64,000 bases of DNA. It comes from DAIDKA01 sp035506335 (lineage in GTDB: Bacteria > Pseudomonadota > Gammaproteobacteria > Steroidobacterales > Steroidobacteraceae). Numbering within the stretch: the first letter of the stretch is position 1; the number at the start of each line of letters is the position of its first letter. Below the pieces are notes generated by a model that saw only the letters and a list, made by a program, of their open reading frames with translations, did no database searches and was not told the origin of the DNA. Below, in pieces: positions 24,001-32,709 of the stretch. The stretch is taken from NCBI GenBank assembly GCA_035506335.1, contig DATJPN010000074.1, positions 1 to 64,000 on the forward strand, in the 5' to 3' direction. A program made the translations under genes and the position numbers.

Positions 24001-25473
24001 CTACACCAGCGGCAATTCGTTGCTGCCGGCCCATATGCCGTGCACCTGTGAACTCAACCTGAACGGCAGGATCACCCGCGCGATGTCGCCATCGCCGAGG
24101 TGTTCGGCATCGGCGATGACGAGCTCGGAGCGCATTTCCGCATAGTTCGAGGCGACACCGACCAGGTAGCCCTGCCCCTCCGCGCTGCCGCGCGGCACGA
24201 AACTGCACTCCTGCAGCGCATGGGTCCTGCCGGCGAAATACCGGTCCACCTTGCGTGTCTGCAGGTCGAAGCGTCCGTAGGAGTTGGCGACCGACGCCGG
24301 CGCGTGCGGACCTGCCCGATTGCGGTCATAGGGCATCTGCGGATCTGTGAAGTTCGTGTACAGGTACCGCGAGGCGAGCGTGACGGTGCGCGGATCGACC
24401 TTGCCGAGGTCGTTGACCTGCATGTCCCACAACACCTCCTCCTGCCAGGTGTCGGCCGGGGAATCCAGGTCGAGCGTGAACTTGCGGATCACCGCCCGCG
24501 CCTTGGCGGGATCGAACGGCGTGCCGTCGACGTTCGGAAAGAAGGGAAAGAAGTTCGAGTCCCAGAACGGGGCGTACAGGATAACCTTGTTGCCTTCGCT
24601 GTAGGCGTTGAAGGTATGCATGTGGCAGCGATTCGGACCCTTGAACCAGCGCATGTCCTTGGGTCCGCCCTCGCGCGGCATCACGCCGATATAGCCCGGC
24701 TTCGTCGAGTCCCACCACCAGTGGATCTTGCCGGCCTGCAGCCGCTCGAGGCTCGTCACGTAGCCGCTGAAGGGAATCACCACGTGGCGGTGCGTGAGCG
24801 CCATGTCGTGAATGATGCTCACGTAGGGCACCTTGACGCGCACCTCGTGGCGCACCTTGCCTGTGCGGTCGATGGTGCAGATGAACAGATCATCCGATGC
24901 AAGTCCGGTCGCCTCATAGCCGAACGCAACCATTTCCCCCGTGAGCGGATCGAGCTTGGGGTGCGCCGTGAAGGTCTGGCTCTTCCAGCCGCCGTGAAAA
25001 TCCCACGGCCCGATGGTCTCGAGGGTGTTGGGGTTGATCTGATGGGGCAACCCGTCCTCCTTCAGCGCGAAGAGCTTCCCGGCATGGATCACCGGCGTGG
25101 TGTTCGAGGCCGTGCGCAGGTTCGGATGCACCGGATCGCGGATCGAGGGATCATCGGTATAGGGATTGCGGTAGTAGCCGTAGAGCTGGCGGCGGGCCGC
25201 GCGCAGCATCTGCATCCGGTGGTTGTTGACGAAGCGGCCCTTGAAATCCACCTTGCCGCCCTTGAAGCGGAAGCTGCTGATGTAGCCGTCGGCGTTGAGG
25301 ACGGCATCGTCGCGAAACTTCGGCGGGTAGTACCACTCATAGCCGGCGCGGTAGAACGCACCGTCCAGGTCCGGCGGGATCCTGCCGACCACCTCACAGT
25401 CATCGATCGAGACTTCGAACCGCAACGGAGAGTTGAATCCGCGCCCGGCCAGGCTCTCAGAGAAATCCGCCAT
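24001..25473 (-). CDS. Carotenoid oxygenase/lignostilbene dioxygenase family protein
   Basis: A 490-residue seven-bladed propeller enzyme of the RPE65/CCD family. The four iron-binding histidines are visible in order: TAHPKLD, SIIHDMALT, RCHMHTFNA and SQVHGIW. No signal peptide is present, so it acts in the cytoplasm. The family cleaves a double bond in carotenoids or in lignostilbenes using O2. Sequence alone does not separate these; the LigAB enzyme elsewhere in the window and the neighbouring PQQ dehydrogenase make an aromatic stilbene-like substrate attractive. It follows the PQQ gene by 27 bases in one operon. Confidence 0.88.
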   Translation of the reverse strand: MADFSESLAGRGFNSPLRFEVSIDDCEVVGRIPPDLDGAFYRAGYEWYYPPKFRDDAVLNADGYISSFRFKGGKVDFKGRFVNNHRMQMLRAARRQLYGYYRNPYTDDPSIRDPVHPNLRTASNTTPVIHAGKLFALKEDGLPHQINPNTLETIGPWDFHGGWKSQTFTAHPKLDPLTGEMVAFGYEATGLASDDLFICTIDRTGKVRHEVRVKVPYVSIIHDMALTHRHVVIPFSGYVTSLERLQAGKIHWWWDSTKPGYIGVMPREGGPKDMRWFKGPNRCHMHTFNAYSEGNKVILYAPFWDSNFFPFFPNVDGTPFDPAKARAVIRKFTLDLDSPADTWQEEVLWDMQVNDLGKVDPRTVTLASRYLYTNFTDPQMPYDRNRAGPHAPASVANSYGRFDLQTRKVDRYFAGRTHALQECSFVPRGSAEGQGYLVGVASNYAEMRSELVIADAEHLGDGDIARVILPFRLSSQVHGIWAGSNELPLV

Positions 25474-25500
25474 GTCGCCCCCTTGTCAGTCCACGGGCCA

Positions 25501-27480
25501 TCACTGCAATGAAAACACGATCAGCGTCGCCGCCCCGGTCGCGGATGCCGCATCACGCGAAGAGCTGCCCGATGGCACCACAATGTACTCCCGTCCGGCC
25601 ACCGCATACACCGAAATGCCGGCCGCGACCGGCCCGCCCGTGGCGAACTCGTACAGCACCCGGCCGTCGCGCGCGTCGAGTGCCAGGAAGCTGCCCCCGA
25701 GGTCCCCGGTCAGCAGCAGGCCTCCGGCGGTGGGCGTCACGGCCGCCAGCACCGGATCCTTGCGATGCACGCTCCATATCTCCCGGCCGCTGCCCGCCGC
25801 GAACGCCTTGATCCAGCCGCTCTGCAGCGCCGGCGGATCCATGCGGAACATGCCGCCGAAGTAGACTCCGCCAGGCACATAGTGCGGCTCCGCCCGGGTG
25901 AGGACATTGCAGCGGTCCGCCGCCGCGACGAACACGGTCCCGGTCAGCGGCGAGAAGGCCGGCCCGTTGTACTGCCCGAGCGCGCCCGGACACACGTGCA
26001 CGCCGGCCGCGGTGGGCGGCGCATCGACGTTCGAGCGGCTCGTGAACGGAACCTGTGACAGCACCTCGTGGCTGTCCCGATCGTACTGGTAGAGCAGGCC
26101 ATTCTTGCTGGCGACCGCCATGAGGCTGCGACCACCCTGCGAGAACAGCGCCGGTGCCGCCGCCGTGTCCCAGTCATGCAGGTCGTGTGCGACCTGCTGC
26201 ACGTACCAGGACAGCCGGCCCGTCGCGATGTCGAGTGCGACGACACTGTCCGTGTACAGGTTGTCCCCGGAGCGGCCGGCATCATTGAAGTCCGGCGCCG
26301 GATTGCCCGTGGGCACGAACAGCAGGTGCCGCACCGGGTCGATGGCCATGCTCGACCAGGTCGCCCCGCCCCCCCGGTCGGTGCCGCCGCTCCAGGATGC
26401 CGCCGCAGCGCCGCTGCGCGGAACGATGTCGAAGGACCACAGCGCGGCGCCGGTGCCCGCATCGAACGCATGGATGCGGCCGCGGATGCCGGTATCGGCG
26501 CCGGCCTCCCCGGTGAACACCTTGCCGTCGAAGGCCACCGGGGCGCCCGTGATCTCGTAGCCCAGCGCGCCATCGGCGACGCGCGCGTCCCACAACAGCT
26601 TGCCGTTGGCGGCATCCAGGGCGATCAGGTGCCCGTCGGTCGTCCCGCGAAACACCCGGCCCCCGTACAGGGCGACGCCACGGTTGCCCGGCAGGTGCTC
26701 GGGATCGACCGGCACATAGGTGTAGGACCAGCGAACCGCGCAGGTTGCCGCATCCAGGTCGAGCACCTTGTGCGCCGTGGTGACGTACATCCGCCCCTCG
26801 TACACGATGGGGCTGGTTTCGAAGCTGCCGAGCTCCCCCAGTTGCGCGATGCACCGGACCTTGAGGTGACCGGCATTGCCGGTATTGATCTGGGAGAGCG
26901 GCGAGAAGCGATCCCCGGCCAGTGTGCGATTGAAGGTCAGCCAGTCCGCATCGCTCATGCGCAGCAGCTGCGCATCCTCCGGCCCGCCGCCGCTCGCCGG
27001 CGCGACCGTCCGCGGGGCCTGCGGGAACACCGTGCTGGATCCCGCCGGCGGCGTGGGCGGCGCGTCCGCCGCAACCGGTGCGGCCGGCGCGGGCGGCAAG
27101 GTGCCGCCGAAGGCGGCCGGCGTCAGCGCTGCCTCGCCTGCCGCATAACCGTTGCTGCCGAGGATGAACGCCGCGATGGCGAGGTTGTCGGCCTCGGACA
27201 CACTGCCCGGGGCGCCCTTGGGCATCTGTCGGGCAATGGCGTCGAAAAAATCCGCCCCCTGATGCCGGCCATCACCCCAGGTCCGGGCGAAAGCACTGCC
27301 GGACAATGCCACGGCCGCGCCGCCCTGCAGATTCGCGCCATGGCACAGGCCGCACGCGCGCGCGTAGGCCACCCTCCCGGCTGCAAACTGCGCCGCCGTG
27401 AAGGACGGCGCGGCAGCCACGGGGCCGCTCAGCATCAGCAGCGCGACCGCGGCGCGGTAAGGATTCATTCCGGCTATCAT
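25501..27480 (-). CDS. PQQ-dependent dehydrogenase with N-terminal cytochrome c domain
   Basis: About 659 residues. A signal peptide leads to a cytochrome c domain with the heme motif CGLCH (about 41-45) and a Met ligand candidate in RQMPKG, then a Pro/Ala linker and an eight-blade PQQ propeller starting near WLTFNRTLAGDRFSPL. The usual order in quinohemoprotein alcohol dehydrogenases places the heme at the C-terminus, so the N-terminal heme is atypical. It should oxidise an alcohol or aldehyde in the periplasm and pass electrons through the heme. Starts at ATG 27480 or 27468 are both possible. It is first in a four-gene operon. Confidence 0.82.
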   Translation of the reverse strand: MIAGMNPYRAAVALLMLSGPVAAAPSFTAAQFAAGRVAYARACGLCHGANLQGGAAVALSGSAFARTWGDGRHQGADFFDAIARQMPKGAPGSVSEADNLAIAAFILGSNGYAAGEAALTPAAFGGTLPPAPAAPVAADAPPTPPAGSSTVFPQAPRTVAPASGGGPEDAQLLRMSDADWLTFNRTLAGDRFSPLSQINTGNAGHLKVRCIAQLGELGSFETSPIVYEGRMYVTTAHKVLDLDAATCAVRWSYTYVPVDPEHLPGNRGVALYGGRVFRGTTDGHLIALDAANGKLLWDARVADGALGYEITGAPVAFDGKVFTGEAGADTGIRGRIHAFDAGTGAALWSFDIVPRSGAAAASWSGGTDRGGGATWSSMAIDPVRHLLFVPTGNPAPDFNDAGRSGDNLYTDSVVALDIATGRLSWYVQQVAHDLHDWDTAAAPALFSQGGRSLMAVASKNGLLYQYDRDSHEVLSQVPFTSRSNVDAPPTAAGVHVCPGALGQYNGPAFSPLTGTVFVAAADRCNVLTRAEPHYVPGGVYFGGMFRMDPPALQSGWIKAFAAGSGREIWSVHRKDPVLAAVTPTAGGLLLTGDLGGSFLALDARDGRVLYEFATGGPVAAGISVYAVAGREYIVVPSGSSSRDAASATGAATLIVFSLQ

Positions 27481-27528
27481 GGTCCGACCATAAAGTCGCC
27501 GGGTCCGCGGCGTCAATTGGACAAGCAC

Positions 27529-27795
27529 ATGGCGACAGGTTGGGCAGGTGAAGGCGCGGTGAATGAGCAGATCGACGCCACGGTGAAGGACGCCGTGGAG
27601 CGCGCCCGCAGCCACCTGCACCGGGGCCCCGCACTGACTCACTGCGAAAAGTGCGGCGAGGCAATCCCCGAGGCCCGCCGGCTGGCGGTACCGGGCGTGC
27701 GCCTGTGTCTGGCCTGCCAGCAGGCGGCGGATACCCGGCTGGGAGGCGTAAGCGGATACAACCGCCGCGGCAGCAAGGACAGCCAGCTACGCTGA
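27529..27795 (+). CDS. DksA/TraR-type C4 zinc finger protein
   Basis: An 88-residue protein with one C4 zinc finger, C-E-K-C ... C-L-A-C (about residues 47-70), and a short helical N-terminus. It resembles the small YbiI-type members that may bind RNA polymerase's secondary channel like DksA, though this has not been shown for most. It is divergent from the PQQ dehydrogenase gene, with 48 bases between them, so a shared control region is likely. ATG 27529 is the first start after that gap. Confidence 0.82.
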   Translation: MATGWAGEGAVNEQIDATVKDAVERARSHLHRGPALTHCEKCGEAIPEARRLAVPGVRLCLACQQAADTRLGGVSGYNRRGSKDSQLR

Positions 27796-27910
27796 TGCGA
27801 AGAATCCCGTCTCCGGCACTCGCGAGCACTGCCTTTGATTGCAAGGCGAACCGGTACCAGGTCTTGAGCCGTGCCGAGTACGCCGTGGCCGCCCACCGGC
27901 TTACCGAGGG

Positions 27911-28600
27911 TCAGGCCGGCTCCATGCCGTAGCGCTGCATGACGGCAGCCGCGGCCGGCAGGCGCATGTACGCCAGCAGATCCGCGGCCAGCTGCGGCGC
28001 TTCGCAGCGCACGCCGATGCCGGCCGAGAAAGTCGTGATGCTCTGGATGGCCGCGGGCAACGGTCCCAGGACCTCGATGCCCGCGACGTTCAGCAGCTCG
28101 CTCAGCTGCTGGAAGCCCAGTGCCGCCTGGCCACCGGCCACCAGCGAGCCGACCGGGATGCCCGGCGGCGGCACGACGATCCGCGACCGGATGCTCTCCA
28201 GAATGCCCCAGCGCGCGAACAGCTTCTCCAGGTACACGCCGCTCGGACCGGTCGAGTAGCTCAGCGAGGCTGCATGGGCGACGGCCGCCTTGACGGCGGC
28301 CTCGGTACCGATATCCGGCCGCGGTGCGCCGCTACGCACCGCCATGGCGATGCCCGATCTGACGAGATCCACCCGCCCCGGACGCAACTGCGAGGCCGCG
28401 ATGAGCTTGTCGATCGCCGTATCCGACAACACGACCACATCGGCATGCTCGCCGCCGAGGATGCGGTTGGCGACTTCGACGCCACCGGCCGCCTCGGCCG
28501 CCACCGCCTGGCCGGTCCGCGCCGTATAACCCCTGACGAGTTCGGCGAGGACTTCACGTGCCGCCATCGAAGAGAGCAGTTTGAGCGGATGTTGCGTCAT
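27911..28600 (-). CDS. ModA-like substrate-binding domain protein
   Basis: A 229-residue protein with the type II periplasmic-binding fold of molybdate-binding proteins: LLSSMAAREVL at the start, ADVVVLSD and the STGPSGVYLEKL segment typical of ModA-like proteins. It has no visible signal peptide and no ABC permease or ATPase gene beside it, so it is an orphan and may act in the cytoplasm. The 115 bases between it and the zinc finger gene show no clear feature. It is followed by an Omp85-like gene on the same strand. Confidence 0.75.
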   Translation of the reverse strand: MTQHPLKLLSSMAAREVLAELVRGYTARTGQAVAAEAAGGVEVANRILGGEHADVVVLSDTAIDKLIAASQLRPGRVDLVRSGIAMAVRSGAPRPDIGTEAAVKAAVAHAASLSYSTGPSGVYLEKLFARWGILESIRSRIVVPPPGIPVGSLVAGGQAALGFQQLSELLNVAGIEVLGPLPAAIQSITTFSAGIGVRCEAPQLAADLLAYMRLPAAAAVMQRYGMEPA

Positions 28601-28618
28601 GTTTGCCTTCGCACGCCT

Positions 28619-29932
28619 TCAGAACGGGTAGTTGATACCGGTAAAGACCGCGAGGCCCTCGGTGCCGTAGCCCGCATCCACGTAACCGACCACCGAGGGC
28701 CGGGCGATGCCACGCACGCCGAGGCCCACCACCTTGTGCAGGGCCGAAACCGGATCCAGGTTCAGGTGCGAGGACACGCGCCCCATGTCCAGGAAGGGCG
28801 TCACCTCGATATCGACGTGAGTGGCGGCCGCATCGAAGGAAAACGTCCGGTGCCGCAGCTCGAGGCTGACGGCGAAGGAATTGCGGTCGACGAACCGGCC
28901 CTGGCCGAAGCCGCGCAGCAGCTGCTCGCCGCCGACATCGCTTTCGTCGCCGCCGATGCTGCTTAAGTCGTAGAACGGGATCTTGTGGCCGCTGGGCATG
29001 TAGCGCAGGGCGACGTGAGCCGCAAGAATGGTATCGGGCAGCACCGGCTGGAAGGTCCGGGCGTCCAGGCCCATCGCGCTGTAGATGGAGTCGGTGAGGT
29101 TGCCGTTGCGGCCGTTCAGTCCGGCGTAGACCACCGCCTGGGTTCCCCGGCTCGGGATGGAGCTGTCGTCGCGGGTGTCGTAAACCAGCGCCACCTGGTT
29201 CAGCGCTTCGTTGGTGTAACCCAGGCCGTGTACGTCCGGATAACGCGATTCGATGGTGGGCACCTTCTTGAGGGTGCCGGCCGTGACATCCATGCGCCTC
29301 GCCCGCAGCGTGTACTGCAGCTGCCAGGTCGGGTTCAAATTGAATCCGGCCTGGGCCTGCGCCACCAGTTGCGAGGCGGTGTAGTTGGTGACATCGCCCG
29401 CCAGGGAGTGGTTGCCATAGCCGTAGAATCGCGACGTGCCGGAGCGGTCGAAAATGAGGCTGGTGTTGAGCGACCACAGAGTGTTGCGCAGCCGGCCCTG
29501 CTGGTACTCGAAGTCGACGCCGCGCTGGACCCGCTCCTGCATGAAGGTCACCACCGACCAGCGTTCATCCGTCGAGGGGTACTCGAAGATCCGGAAATGC
29601 GCGCCGACGCCGAAGTTCGGGTTGTACAGCAGGTCCGGCGCGATGATGCGGGTGATTTCGCGCTCGTCATTGGTGTGCAGCCACACCGGCAGGAGCCCCA
29701 GGGTCACGCCACTGTCCGGGTCGGCGCCGATTTCCGGCACGGGAATGAACGGCCAGGTGGAAACATCGAACCGGCCGCCGCCCGCGGAGGCGGGCGCCGC
29801 CGGGGTCGGCGGCGGCGGGGCGATCTCGGCGCGCTCCTGTGCCAAGGCCAAGCTTCCGCTACACGCCAGGGCCACGAGCCAGGCCGTCACCGGACAGCGC
29901 GCGACCCTGCGTATGCGACGGATTATGCTCAA
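28619..29932 (-). CDS. BamA/TamA-like (Omp85) outer membrane protein
   Basis: A 437-residue exported beta-barrel with a signal peptide (about 1-31, ending near LALAQ) and a C-terminal Phe, the usual outer-membrane assembly signal. The SRGTQAVVYAGLNGR and GGEQLLRGFGQGRF segments match Omp85-family strands near the L6 loop (RGF). No POTRA domain is seen, so it resembles the short Omp85 relatives rather than BamA itself. The start is TTG at 29932, supported by an AAGAGG ribosome site 6 bases upstream; no ATG is available. Function may be protein or lipid handling in the outer membrane. Confidence 0.75.
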   Translation of the reverse strand: MSIIRRIRRVARCPVTAWLVALACSGSLALAQERAEIAPPPPTPAAPASAGGGRFDVSTWPFIPVPEIGADPDSGVTLGLLPVWLHTNDEREITRIIAPDLLYNPNFGVGAHFRIFEYPSTDERWSVVTFMQERVQRGVDFEYQQGRLRNTLWSLNTSLIFDRSGTSRFYGYGNHSLAGDVTNYTASQLVAQAQAGFNLNPTWQLQYTLRARRMDVTAGTLKKVPTIESRYPDVHGLGYTNEALNQVALVYDTRDDSSIPSRGTQAVVYAGLNGRNGNLTDSIYSAMGLDARTFQPVLPDTILAAHVALRYMPSGHKIPFYDLSSIGGDESDVGGEQLLRGFGQGRFVDRNSFAVSLELRHRTFSFDAAATHVDIEVTPFLDMGRVSSHLNLDPVSALHKVVGLGVRGIARPSVVGYVDAGYGTEGLAVFTGINYPF

Positions 29933-30117
29933 GACTACCTCTTATTAGATGGGGTACGAGGTGATCTTGCGGCCGCCCTCCTTCGGTCCCCGGTTCGAGG
30001 GCGCAATTCTAGTCGAAGCGCGGGGCATGCGCCCACGTCGTCAGGGGAAATCTGCGGTTGTATTTGCAACATGCTCATTGTGCTAACGTTCCGACCCTTC
30101 TGATCCACAGGGCGCTC

Positions 30118-30678
30118 ATGGAGAAGACATTCATTTCCGCGGATTCGCTGCTCCGCGATTCCCTCGAGCTCGGACGCATGGTGGTGCACAGCGGCTATCG
30201 CCCGACCTTCCTCGTCGGCATGTGGCGGGGCGGTGCGCCCATCGGCATTGCGGTACAGGAGGTCCTCGACTACTACGACATTCCGACCGATCACATCGCC
30301 ATCCGCACCTCGGCCTACTACGGCATCGACAAGCAGGACAAGACGGTGCGGGTCCACGCCATCGACTACCTCGTATCGCGCCTGGACGCCGAAGACCGGC
30401 TGCTGCTGGTGGATGATGTCTTCGATTCCGGCCGCAGCCTCGATGCGGTCATTGCCGAGCTCACCCGACGGTGCCGGCGCAACCTGCCGCAGAACATCCG
30501 CACCGCGACCGTCTACTACAAGCCCTCGCGCAACCGCAGTGCGCGGGAACCCGACTATTGCGTGCGCCGGGTGGAGGAGTGGCTGGTGTTCCCCCACGAG
30601 TTGAAAGGGCTGACGCGGGAGGAAATCCTGCGCAACAAGCCGGTCGGCCCGGACTTCCTTGACGCCAAGCCGGCCTGA
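30118..30678 (+). CDS. Purine phosphoribosyltransferase (hypoxanthine-guanine type)
   Basis: A 186-residue type I phosphoribosyltransferase. The PRPP-binding loop LLLVDDVFDSGRSL (about 98-111) is clear, and FLVGMWRGGAPIG (about 32-44) fits the pyrophosphate-binding loop. It should convert a purine base and PRPP to the nucleotide for salvage; hypoxanthine/guanine is the likeliest specificity but xanthine cannot be ruled out. Divergent from the Omp85-like gene, with a 185-base intergenic region that holds no clear sigma-70 pair I trust. Confidence 0.85.
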   Translation: MEKTFISADSLLRDSLELGRMVVHSGYRPTFLVGMWRGGAPIGIAVQEVLDYYDIPTDHIAIRTSAYYGIDKQDKTVRVHAIDYLVSRLDAEDRLLLVDDVFDSGRSLDAVIAELTRRCRRNLPQNIRTATVYYKPSRNRSAREPDYCVRRVEEWLVFPHELKGLTREEILRNKPVGPDFLDAKPA

Positions 30679-30697
30679 AGCCGCGCGGCCTCGAGCC

Positions 30698-30904
30698 TCA
30701 GTAGTGCGGCGGCCGCTCGTCTTCGGGGCGGCGCGCGGGCTCCGGGGCCTGCCGGGCATCGAGCTTCTCGGCCAGCGCCCGCAGGCCATCGCGCAGGGCC
30801 TGCAGTTCCTGGTGCTGGCGGTACACCACGTCGCTCAATTCGGCATTGGCGCGCTCGAGGAAGGCCAGCTTCGATTCGAGGCGCTCCTGGGTCTCGTGAT
30901 CCAT
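30698..30904 (-). CDS. slyX: SlyX family coiled-coil protein
   Basis: A 68-residue protein beginning MDHETQERLESKLAFLE, with a long heptad coiled coil and the Pro-Pro-His-Tyr C-terminus typical of SlyX. The function of SlyX is unknown; it is often near FKBP-type SlyD, but here slyD lies 12 kb away. An in-frame ATG at 30919 would add 5 residues. It converges on the phosphoribosyltransferase gene with a 19-base gap. Confidence 0.85.
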   Translation of the reverse strand: MDHETQERLESKLAFLERANAELSDVVYRQHQELQALRDGLRALAEKLDARQAPEPARRPEDERPPHY

Positions 30905-31011
30905 GGTGGCTGGAATCATAACCCGGATACCAGCGCCGACCGCCGCATGGCATCCCTTGCCCCGAGCGTGAATTCACAGGCCCAGGGAGCAATCCGCGTG
31001 CCAAGGATCGA

Positions 31012-31040
31012 TTGAGCAATAAATGATTGTTTAGTATGAA
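31012..31040 (+). promoter_or_regulatory. Candidate sigma-70 promoter upstream of RIO1 kinase
   Basis: TTGAGC (31012-31017) and TATGAA (31035-31040) are separated by 17 bases in an AT-rich island, unlike the GC-rich surroundings. The RIO1 start is about 140 bases further, giving a long leader in which I see no known riboswitch. Confidence 0.4.
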
Positions 31041-31178
31041 TTAATTCGGCTGAAGCGGCGCTCGCATCGGGTCCGGGGACACCGTTGCGGACACGGCCGG
31101 ACACTCCGGCGGACCCTGCCGTGTAACATGCCGGGCTCTGGTTGGCCTGGACCGGCCGTCCGTGCACTAAGGAACATC

Positions 31179-32024
31179 TTGAAGACACCCCGCGGCCTGC
31201 AGCCCCTCGTCGACGATGGGATAATCGATGAAGTCCTGCGCTCACTCAAGAGCGGCAAGGAGGCCACGGTGTACGTGGTGCGCGCCGCAGGACGAGTGCT
31301 GTGCGCGAAGGTCTACCGGGACATGGGTCAGCGCAGCTTCCAGAAACGCGCCGTCTACCAGGAAGGCCGCAAGGTGCGCGGCAGTCGCGAGGCGCGCGCC
31401 ATGGGCAAGAGCACCCGCTTCGGGCGCAGGGAGCAGGAGCTCGCCTGGAAGAGCGCGGAAGTCGACGCGCTGTACCGGCTGGCGGCCGCCGATGTGCGGG
31501 TTCCCAGGCCCTACGGATACTTCAACGACGTGCTGCTGATGGAGATGGTGACCGACGCCGCCGGGGACCCGGCGCCACGCCTCGGCGAGGTGGAACTTTC
31601 CCGTGAGACCGCGCTCGAATACCACGCCTTCCTGGTCCGGCAGGTCGTGCGCATGCTGGCCATCGGCCTGATTCACGGCGACCTGTCGGAATTCAATGTC
31701 CTGGTGGGCCGTGACGGACCCGTCATCATCGACCTGCCGCAGGTCGTCAACGCCGCCGGCAACAATGGCGCGCTGGCGATGCTACGGCGTGACGTGGACA
31801 ACCTGCGCGGCACCCTCGGACGTTTCGCGCCGGAACTGCTCGCGACGGAATATGCCCGCGAGATGTGGGCGCTGTTTGAAAAAGGGGAATTGCACCCCAA
31901 TAGCGAACTGACGGGAATGCATGTGGCGGATGCCTCCGCGGCCGATGCCGACGGCGTGCTGCAGGTGATCGATGATGCCCGCGAAGAGGCGATTCGCCGC
32001 GAATTGGGGCGGCGGGCCGGCTAA
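31179..32024 (+). CDS. RIO1-family protein kinase (PA4780-like)
   Basis: About 281 residues. The nucleotide loop region SGKEATVYVV (about 23-32), the lysine in VLCAKVYR, the catalytic loop HGDLSEFNVLV (about 166-176) and the metal motif IIDLPQVV are all present, marking an atypical RIO-type Ser/Thr kinase. It starts at TTG 31179: AAGGA lies 5 bases before it, and the MKTP-type N-terminus matches RIO1 relatives in Pseudomonas. An ATG at 31128 is in frame but would add residues not seen in the family. Its substrates are not known. Confidence 0.85.
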   Translation: MKTPRGLQPLVDDGIIDEVLRSLKSGKEATVYVVRAAGRVLCAKVYRDMGQRSFQKRAVYQEGRKVRGSREARAMGKSTRFGRREQELAWKSAEVDALYRLAAADVRVPRPYGYFNDVLLMEMVTDAAGDPAPRLGEVELSRETALEYHAFLVRQVVRMLAIGLIHGDLSEFNVLVGRDGPVIIDLPQVVNAAGNNGALAMLRRDVDNLRGTLGRFAPELLATEYAREMWALFEKGELHPNSELTGMHVADASAADADGVLQVIDDAREEAIRRELGRRAG

Positions 32025-32124
32025 TCGATGCACACACCGGCCCGCTCCTGCGGTATCTTTGCGGCCACCACCCGCGCTGTCGGCGGGTGTCCGCTTTGAC
32101 GCCATATTTAAAGAGAGGCAGCGG

Positions 32125-32688
32125 ATGCGCTTGAGCAAGACAGGCTACTATGCCGATTTCGTGATCTACGCGACGGTGCTCGTGGCTGCGGTTACAGTCG
32201 CCGTCATCCGCGATACGCCCTACGAGATCTCGCTGTGGCTGCTCGCCGCGGCATCCGGCGCCCTCACCTGGACCTTGATCGAATACGTGCTGCACCGCTT
32301 CGTGCTGCATGGCATCCCGGTCTTTGCGGCCATGCACGATGTTCACCACGAAGCCCCGCGCGCCTTCGTAGGCACGCCGACCTGGCTGAGCCTCGGCGTC
32401 ATCGTCGGTTTCGTGTTCCTGCCCTCATGGCTGCTCGGCTCGCTCAACACGGCGGGCGGGTTCGCCGTGGGCGTCACGGCCGGATTCTTCTGGTACGGCG
32501 TCGTGCATCACGCGATCCATTACCGCAGGCCGCGTTTCATCGCGGCACGCCTGATCCAGGCCTCGCGGCGCCACTCGCAACACCACTACTCACGGCAATC
32601 CGGTAATTTCGGGGTGACCACGCAGGTGTGGGATCACGTCTTCGGAACGGTCCTCGCGACACGGGCGAACCTGGTCGAAGCGGATTAG
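32125..32688 (+). CDS. Fatty acid hydroxylase/sterol desaturase superfamily protein
   Basis: A 187-residue membrane protein with about four helices. The diiron histidine motifs of the superfamily are visible: EYVLHRFVLHG (about 50-60), MHDVHHEAPR (about 67-76), HHAIHYRR (about 131-138) and SQHHYSRQ (about 152-159). It should be a non-heme diiron oxygenase that acts on a membrane lipid, sterol or carotenoid. AGAGAGG precedes ATG 32125. It follows the RIO1 gene by 100 bases. The exact substrate is unknown. Confidence 0.82.
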   Translation: MRLSKTGYYADFVIYATVLVAAVTVAVIRDTPYEISLWLLAAASGALTWTLIEYVLHRFVLHGIPVFAAMHDVHHEAPRAFVGTPTWLSLGVIVGFVFLPSWLLGSLNTAGGFAVGVTAGFFWYGVVHHAIHYRRPRFIAARLIQASRRHSQHHYSRQSGNFGVTTQVWDHVFGTVLATRANLVEAD

Positions 32689-32709
32689 CCTTCGAGGCTC
32701 CATCCGACG

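Noticed and set aside
24100..25512. Long plus-strand open frame opposite the carotenoid oxygenase
   Set aside because: The minus strand has all four iron His motifs in order; the plus frame is composition-driven.
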